A program made the position numbers and the translations under genes. The notes beneath the pieces were generated by a model that was given only the letters and a program-made list of their open reading frames with translations, was not told the origin of the DNA and searched no databases. A DNA stretch of 43,467 bases from Prevotella sp. UBA746 (lineage in GTDB: Bacteria > Bacteroidota > Bacteroidia > Bacteroidales > Bacteroidaceae), in contig DBKQ01000050.1 of the NCBI GenBank assembly GCA_002298545.1, forward strand, positions 1,553 to 45,019, in the 5' to 3' direction. Positions 39,408 to 43,467 of this stretch are shown here, one piece after another. Within the stretch, counting starts at the first letter, position 1, and each line of letters begins with the position of its first letter.

Positions 39408-41172
39408 AGCATTGCCAGGCAAGCAGGACTGTACAGAGGCGCAGTCTTCATCCCACATATATAATAATGTGGAAGAAGATGTAGACCGAGTGGTTTGTGA
39501 AATTGAGACTCTGCGCATCGACATTGCTCCGTCTTATAATGACTGGGTAAATCTGGGCTTTGCCATTGCTGACGGTTGTGGTGAAACTGGAAGGGCGTAT
39601 TTCCATAGGCTCAGCAAACTTCATCACGACTATCAATATGCGAAAGCTGACAAGCAATATACATATTGTCTACAAGGCAAACGACAAGGCATCACCATAG
39701 CCACATTCTTCTACATGGCTGAGCAAGTGGATGTTTCTCTGAAAGGTAGCCAAATATCCATTTATCCAAATATCCAAAATGGAGAAACGGGTAAATGGGT
39801 AAAAGACGAGTGTGAATTGCCTGCATTTCCAGAAGAGGTGTATGAACAATTGCCTGTGTTCTTGAAAGAGGTTGTTGACAATGCCATTTCAGAAGAAGAC
39901 AGAGGAACAATATTAATTGGAGCTATTGCAACGCTCTCAGTTTGTTTCCCGAACTTCTGTGGTGTCTATGATGAGCGAATTGTTTATCCCAACCTTTACC
40001 TGTTTGTTACGGCAGAGGCTGGTATGGGCAAAGGGGCATTGACCTTGTGCAGAGAGTTGATAACACCCATCAATCGGCAACTCCATGATTTGACGAAAAC
40101 TCTTGATGCACAATATAAGGCAGACATGGCGGAATATACCAAGGGGAAGAAATCGGAGAATGTGCAAATGCCAGAGCAACCACCGATAAAGACACTCATT
40201 ATGCCAGCCAATAGCAGCGCAAGTGCATTCAAACGTATTGCAAAGGAAAACGATGGCATCGTGATTCTTTTTGAAACAGAAGGAGACACATTAAGTCAAA
40301 CTTTGAAATCGGACTTTGGTAACTACTCGGATGTGTTGCGGAAGGCATATCACCATGAACCTTTAGGGGCAAATCGCACCAAGGACAGAGAGTTTTACGA
40401 TGTTGACAATCCACGCATATCCGTTGTCTTGGCTGGTACACCCGAGCAAGTGTGTCGTCTTACTCCAACTGCCGAGGATGGCTTGTTCAGCAGATTTGCG
40501 TTCTACTTCATCCCATTCAAGAGAGGCTTTCGCAATGTGTTTGCCACAAGCGATGTGTCGCAGTCAAAGAATTCAAGATTCAAACTATTGGGAGAGCGTT
40601 TCCTTCATTTGCGTGAATCCTTCATGCGGCAAGGCAACTACACGTTCTATATTCCCGAACACTTGCAAATGCAGTTCTTGAAACACTATGAGAGTGCAAA
40701 TGATGAATGTTGTGACGAAGTGGGTAATGGAATGCAAGGCATCGTCCGCCGTATGGGATTGATGGCTTATCGCATCATGATGGTATTGACAGCCGTGAGG
40801 ACATTTGAAACGGAAATGTTCAAACTTCCTCATGCGCCAGACGGTTCTGTTCATCTTTTTTGTCAAGAAGAAGACTTCCGTACTGCGATGAGTATCTGCG
40901 ACACGTTACTTGCCCATTCGGTTTTCATCTACCGAAAACTGATGAGAGCTCAGAGGCGCTCGGTTTCTGACCAGCAAGAAAAAAGTGTGGCTTCAAGGCG
41001 GAACGCTTTCTTTGAGTTATTGCCCGACACATTCACCAAAAAAGAATACGATGCGCTTATCGAAGCTCAAAACGAAAACAGAAGCACAGCTTCAAAGTGG
41101 ATAGATGTGTTCATAAAGGAGCGTCGGCTATGCCGAGTGGGACAGGGAATTTATCAAAAGACAGGAGGGTGA
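39358..41172 (+). CDS. DUF3987 protein with PriCT-2-type domain
   Basis: The protein of about 604 residues starts at MSKKIFSAQEWEN. A PriCT-2-like domain (DWVNLGFAIADGCGETGRAYFHRLS, QYTYCLQ) comes first, followed by a DUF3987 ATPase-like core with a Walker-A-type loop (AEAGMGKGAL) and the segment PANSSASAFKRIAKENDGI, then RFAFYFIPFKRGFRN. It probably acts with the VirE-like protein in replication of the excised element. The stop codon falls inside the left arm of the oriT-like inverted repeat. The earlier start at 39250 is rejected because it lies deep in the upstream gene. Confidence 0.85.
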   Translation: MSKKIFSAQEWENVRSEALPGKQDCTEAQSSSHIYNNVEEDVDRVVCEIETLRIDIAPSYNDWVNLGFAIADGCGETGRAYFHRLSKLHHDYQYAKADKQYTYCLQGKRQGITIATFFYMAEQVDVSLKGSQISIYPNIQNGETGKWVKDECELPAFPEEVYEQLPVFLKEVVDNAISEEDRGTILIGAIATLSVCFPNFCGVYDERIVYPNLYLFVTAEAGMGKGALTLCRELITPINRQLHDLTKTLDAQYKADMAEYTKGKKSENVQMPEQPPIKTLIMPANSSASAFKRIAKENDGIVILFETEGDTLSQTLKSDFGNYSDVLRKAYHHEPLGANRTKDREFYDVDNPRISVVLAGTPEQVCRLTPTAEDGLFSRFAFYFIPFKRGFRNVFATSDVSQSKNSRFKLLGERFLHLRESFMRQGNYTFYIPEHLQMQFLKHYESANDECCDEVGNGMQGIVRRMGLMAYRIMMVLTAVRTFETEMFKLPHAPDGSVHLFCQEEDFRTAMSICDTLLAHSVFIYRKLMRAQRRSVSDQQEKSVASRRNAFFELLPDTFTKKEYDALIEAQNENRSTASKWIDVFIKERRLCRVGQGIYQKTGG

Positions 41173-41291
41173 TTTTTTAGAGTGGCAAGTTTGTGTTTTA
41201 GTGTCACTAAAACTGCCGCTTCATTCCATCATGGCAGAACCATAGTTTTGCTATGAAAGGAGATGAAGAACTTGCCACTCTAAAAAATCAC
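41169..41291 (+). other. oriT-like block: 23-bp perfect inverted repeat around three hairpins
   Basis: The 23-nt arms at 41169-41191 (GTGATTTTTTAGAG...) and 41269-41291 are perfectly complementary. Inside are GTTTTAGTG-T-CACTAAAAC (41195-41213), a short TGCC/GGCA pairing (41214-41236) and CATAG-TTTTG-CTATG (41241-41255). It lies directly upstream of the MobC and relaxase genes, where mobilizable elements keep their transfer origin. An RNA-level role or terminator is the main alternative. The nick site is not identified. Confidence 0.6.
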
Positions 41292-41324
41292 AGACATCCC
41301 AAAACCTTATTATATATACGAACA

Positions 41325-41693
41325 ATGACTAAGATTAGAGATAACAAAGGAGGCCGCCCGAAGTTGGCTGACTATCAGAAACGCACTAAACTGGTGCGAA
41401 TAATGTTTTGTGAGAATGATTTCATCTATGTTCAATCCAAGGCTGCCAAGGCAGGATTGCCCGTCAGCGAGTATTGCCATCAGACAGCAATGGACAACCA
41501 TATAAGAGAAACCATTTCTCCTGAATTGGCAAAGCTGATTCGGGATTTGTCGGGTATTGCAAACAATGTAAATCAGATTGCACACCAGATGCACATTGAC
41601 GGTTTTGATGCCGTAAAGGAGCAATGCCTGCATATCATTGCTGCAATCAGCAGCATCATCAACCAAGTAAAGCCTATGCGTCATGATAGCTAA
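41325..41693 (+). CDS. MobC-type mobilization relaxosome protein
   Basis: The 122-residue protein starts at MTKIRDNKGGRPKLADY and carries the GGRPK opening, a ribbon-helix-helix-type DNA-binding part, and the conserved LAKLIRDLSGIANNVNQIAHQ helix of MobC proteins. MobC binds near oriT and helps the relaxase open DNA for conjugal transfer. It sits 33 nt past the oriT-like block and overlaps the relaxase gene by 11 nt. A longer start at 41253 would translate the right arm of the inverted repeat, which is unlikely. Confidence 0.85.
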   Translation: MTKIRDNKGGRPKLADYQKRTKLVRIMFCENDFIYVQSKAAKAGLPVSEYCHQTAMDNHIRETISPELAKLIRDLSGIANNVNQIAHQMHIDGFDAVKEQCLHIIAAISSIINQVKPMRHDS

Positions 41694-42588
41694 GATAATG
41701 AACCGGGTAGACTTTGGTGGTCTCGTCAACTATGCCCATAATGACAAGAGCCAAACCAAGCGAGCCAATCTGTTGGCTCACGAAGGGGTATGCATAACTG
41801 ACAACAAGACTATTGCTGACAGCTTTTACATCCAAGCTGCCATGCGTCCCAATCGCAAGAAACCAGTAAAGCATATAGCACTCTCGTTTTCTCCGCGAGA
41901 CGCAGATCGTTTTCCCGACAATGAAGAGGGCGACGCTCTCATGACAGAGATTGCAAAGGAATGGTTGAAGCGTATGGGCATTGTCAACACGCAATACATC
42001 ATTGCCCGTCATCACGACACCAAACATCCACATTGTCACATTGTTTATAACATTGTAGACAATGACGGAAATGTTCTCTCTGATAGAAATGAGCGTTACC
42101 GCAGTGCTCGCATCTGTAGAGCTTTGACAGAGGAATATGGTCTCTACATCGCCCGGAAGAACAGCAAAGAACAGAACTTGAATCGCTTGCGTCCACAACA
42201 AAAGAAGATAGCACAACTCAAAACTGCCGTATTGGATGCGCGACAAGCGTCTAATAACTGGGATGGTTTCATTGCAGAACTATCCAAACGACATATTGGG
42301 ATGCAGACGACATCCAATAAGTTGACAGGTAAAGTCGTAGGATTGTCATTCTCCTTAGACGAAACGCATAGTGCTGGCTCCCGTTTAGACTCGTCTCTCA
42401 GCTATTCCAACTTATGTGTATTCTTCGGTCAAGCATTGGAAGAATTGATCTTTCAGCCTCATGTCCAGGCTACGGAATGCGGCGGTGGTCCTACAAACAG
42501 TCAAGGTTGGCGTGACAAAGATGAGGATAAAAACAAGTGGAAACTTCAACAGCAAACAAAGTATAAACCTTCAAAACGTAGAAGATAA
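41683..42588 (+). CDS. Relaxase / mobilization nuclease (MobA type)
   Basis: The 301-residue protein has the relaxase core: an N-terminal region that should hold the catalytic Tyr (LVNYAHN), and the metal-binding HxxxxHxHxH motif (His111, His115, His117, His119 in HHDTKHPHCHIVYN). It should nick one strand at oriT and pilot it into the recipient using a helper conjugation system, as there are no type IV secretion genes here. The C-terminus is basic (KPSKRRR). It overlaps MobC by 11 nt, and the next gene starts within its stop codon (TAATG). Confidence 0.92.
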   Translation: MIAKIMNRVDFGGLVNYAHNDKSQTKRANLLAHEGVCITDNKTIADSFYIQAAMRPNRKKPVKHIALSFSPRDADRFPDNEEGDALMTEIAKEWLKRMGIVNTQYIIARHHDTKHPHCHIVYNIVDNDGNVLSDRNERYRSARICRALTEEYGLYIARKNSKEQNLNRLRPQQKKIAQLKTAVLDARQASNNWDGFIAELSKRHIGMQTTSNKLTGKVVGLSFSLDETHSAGSRLDSSLSYSNLCVFFGQALEELIFQPHVQATECGGGPTNSQGWRDKDEDKNKWKLQQQTKYKPSKRRR

Positions 42589-43190
42589 TGAAAGAAGATG
42601 TCATCGCAGCAAATCTCAGTAGTTTGCGCTCAGATATTCAGGCATTGCCGCGAAGAATTGCGGAAGAGATGCAACGTAATAACCCTGAAACATCAACGCC
42701 ATCACAAAAGCTTGATGATGATAACTTGACTGAGCTTATATCTCAAGCCATAGATGCGGCTTTGCAGTCTCGCCTTTATGATGATGAGAAATATGTGGAT
42801 AAGATTGTTGGCTCCTTTACGGAACTTGCCAAAATGTATAACACCGTCACAGCCAACTGCAATAAGAATTCAGAGACTCTTAATCACAATATCCAACTGA
42901 CGGAAAAGCGATATGCAGCAATGATGGTACTAATGCAAGCGAAGAAGTCCAAGGCTATAGAGCAGCCACCCATGCCACTGACAATGACAGACTTGCCACG
43001 CTTCATTTTCCTGACATATCCCTGGTACTGGATAAAGAGAATGTATCGTAGTGAACACTTCCGCCAGTTCTTTGTTATCTGCATGGCTTGCATACTTGCC
43101 GTTTCTGTATTCCTGACGATATTCTTGGCGTATGATAATGCACAGTTGAAAAAAGAAATATGTAGAAAATGTTATACCTTAACACAATAA
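42588..43190 (+). CDS. Mobilization-associated membrane protein (200 aa)
   Basis: The 200-residue protein has a helical, charged N-terminal part and one transmembrane segment near residues 160-183 (FFVICMACILAVSVFLTIFL). It directly follows the relaxase with a TAATG overlap, so the two are translationally coupled. Proteins of this layout occur after relaxases in Bacteroidales mobilizable elements. Their role is not defined; anchoring the relaxosome at the membrane is a guess. Confidence 0.75.
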   Translation: MKEDVIAANLSSLRSDIQALPRRIAEEMQRNNPETSTPSQKLDDDNLTELISQAIDAALQSRLYDDEKYVDKIVGSFTELAKMYNTVTANCNKNSETLNHNIQLTEKRYAAMMVLMQAKKSKAIEQPPMPLTMTDLPRFIFLTYPWYWIKRMYRSEHFRQFFVICMACILAVSVFLTIFLAYDNAQLKKEICRKCYTLTQ

Positions 43191-43218
43191 TGCGAATATA
43201 GAGTTCGTTATATCTATG

Positions 43219-43226
43219 TATCTTTG
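43219..43226 (+). promoter_or_regulatory. -7 promoter box TATCTTTG for the WYL-type gene
   Basis: Exact TAnnTTTG, 22 nt before the ATG at 43248, which marks a new transcription unit after the mobilization genes. Confidence 0.55.
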
Positions 43227-43247
43227 CACCATTAAAATAGTAAAGTA

Positions 43248-43467
43248 ATGCCAGCTAATAAGAATGCGATGACTCGATATAAGATACTTGACGACCTGCT
43301 TAGTTGTCGGTATCATAATTATTCGCTTGATGATTTAACAGAAGAAGTAAACAAGCGTCTTGCTGAACTATATCCCGACACGAATGGGGTTGGGCGTCGA
43401 ACAATCGAGAAGGATATTTACTATTTGGAATATGAGGGACCTTTCTTAGTGGAGATTGAACGTTACA
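43248..43467 (+). CDS. WYL-type transcriptional regulator, N-terminal part (runs off the right edge)
   Basis: The 73 codons visible encode MPANKNAMTRYKILDDLLSC and then a winged-helix DNA-binding segment (YSLDDLTEEVNKRL, GVGRRTIEKDIYYLEYEGPF). This is the N-terminus of the HTH_11/WYL regulator family of Bacteroidales. WYL regulators often precede defence or cargo genes in mobile elements and can sense nucleic-acid ligands. The rest is outside the window. It has its own promoter and begins the presumed cargo part of the element. Confidence 0.75.
   Translation, partial: MPANKNAMTRYKILDDLLSCRYHNYSLDDLTEEVNKRLAELYPDTNGVGRRTIEKDIYYLEYEGPFLVEIERY

Overview
The window looks like a chromosomal segment from a Bacteroidales bacterium, most likely Prevotella or a close relative. 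Several genes carry a TAnnTTTG -7 promoter box, one large secreted protein and one gene remnant have type IX secretion (T9SS) C-terminal sorting signals, and the gene families (GH127 with Cys-Cys motif, small MKRKKYIQP-type protein, VirE-like/DUF3987 mobile genes) are typical of that order. This is judged by eye only.

Layout. (1) 1-4211: leftward genes, namely a possible partial gene at the left edge, a small conserved-type protein, and a very large secreted T9SS protein cut in two by an in-frame TAG. (2) 4355-11462: a leftward set with an RND efflux adaptor, pump and outer-membrane channel, followed by an LpxA-family acyltransferase. (3) 11581-13369: an MscS-type channel and a radical SAM protein. 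(4) 13484-13910: a gene-free stretch with two dispersed repeats and a strong candidate for a structured, terminated leftward RNA. (5) 14014-26648: the most interesting region. It holds a standalone methionine-synthase-type reactivation protein (leftward), a divergent AraC regulator, a rightward operon (secreted beta-helix protein, cytoplasmic GH31 glycosidase, a UroD/homocysteine methyltransferase/B12 fusion, a sodium:solute symporter), a terminator, and a convergent second UroD-family methyltransferase with a zinc-thiol motif. (6) 26880-34025: an outer-membrane beta-barrel, divergent GH51 and GH127 arabinofuranosidases, and a YeiH-family membrane protein. (7) 34097-36097: dnaK with its terminator. 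(8) 36180-43467: the left part of a mobilizable element with two HTH proteins, a tyrosine integrase, VirE-like and DUF3987 proteins, an oriT-like inverted-repeat block, MobC, relaxase, a membrane protein and the start of a WYL-type regulator. The right end lies outside the window.

How region 5 may work. The 1032-residue fusion looks like cobalamin-dependent methionine synthase in which the methyl-tetrahydrofolate domain is replaced by a UroD-family methyltransferase domain, with the reactivation domain supplied separately. The inferred reaction is methyl transfer from an unknown methylated substrate through cobalamin to homocysteine, giving methionine. The surrounding glycosidases and sugar-type symporter suggest the methyl donor is an O-methylated sugar. 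The two linkers of the fusion are made of the same 9-nt satellite that precedes the other genes of the operon, which suggests that formerly separate cistrons were joined through these repeats.

No tRNA, rRNA or CRISPR array was recognised. Simple tandem repeats in the gaps between genes are unusually frequent.
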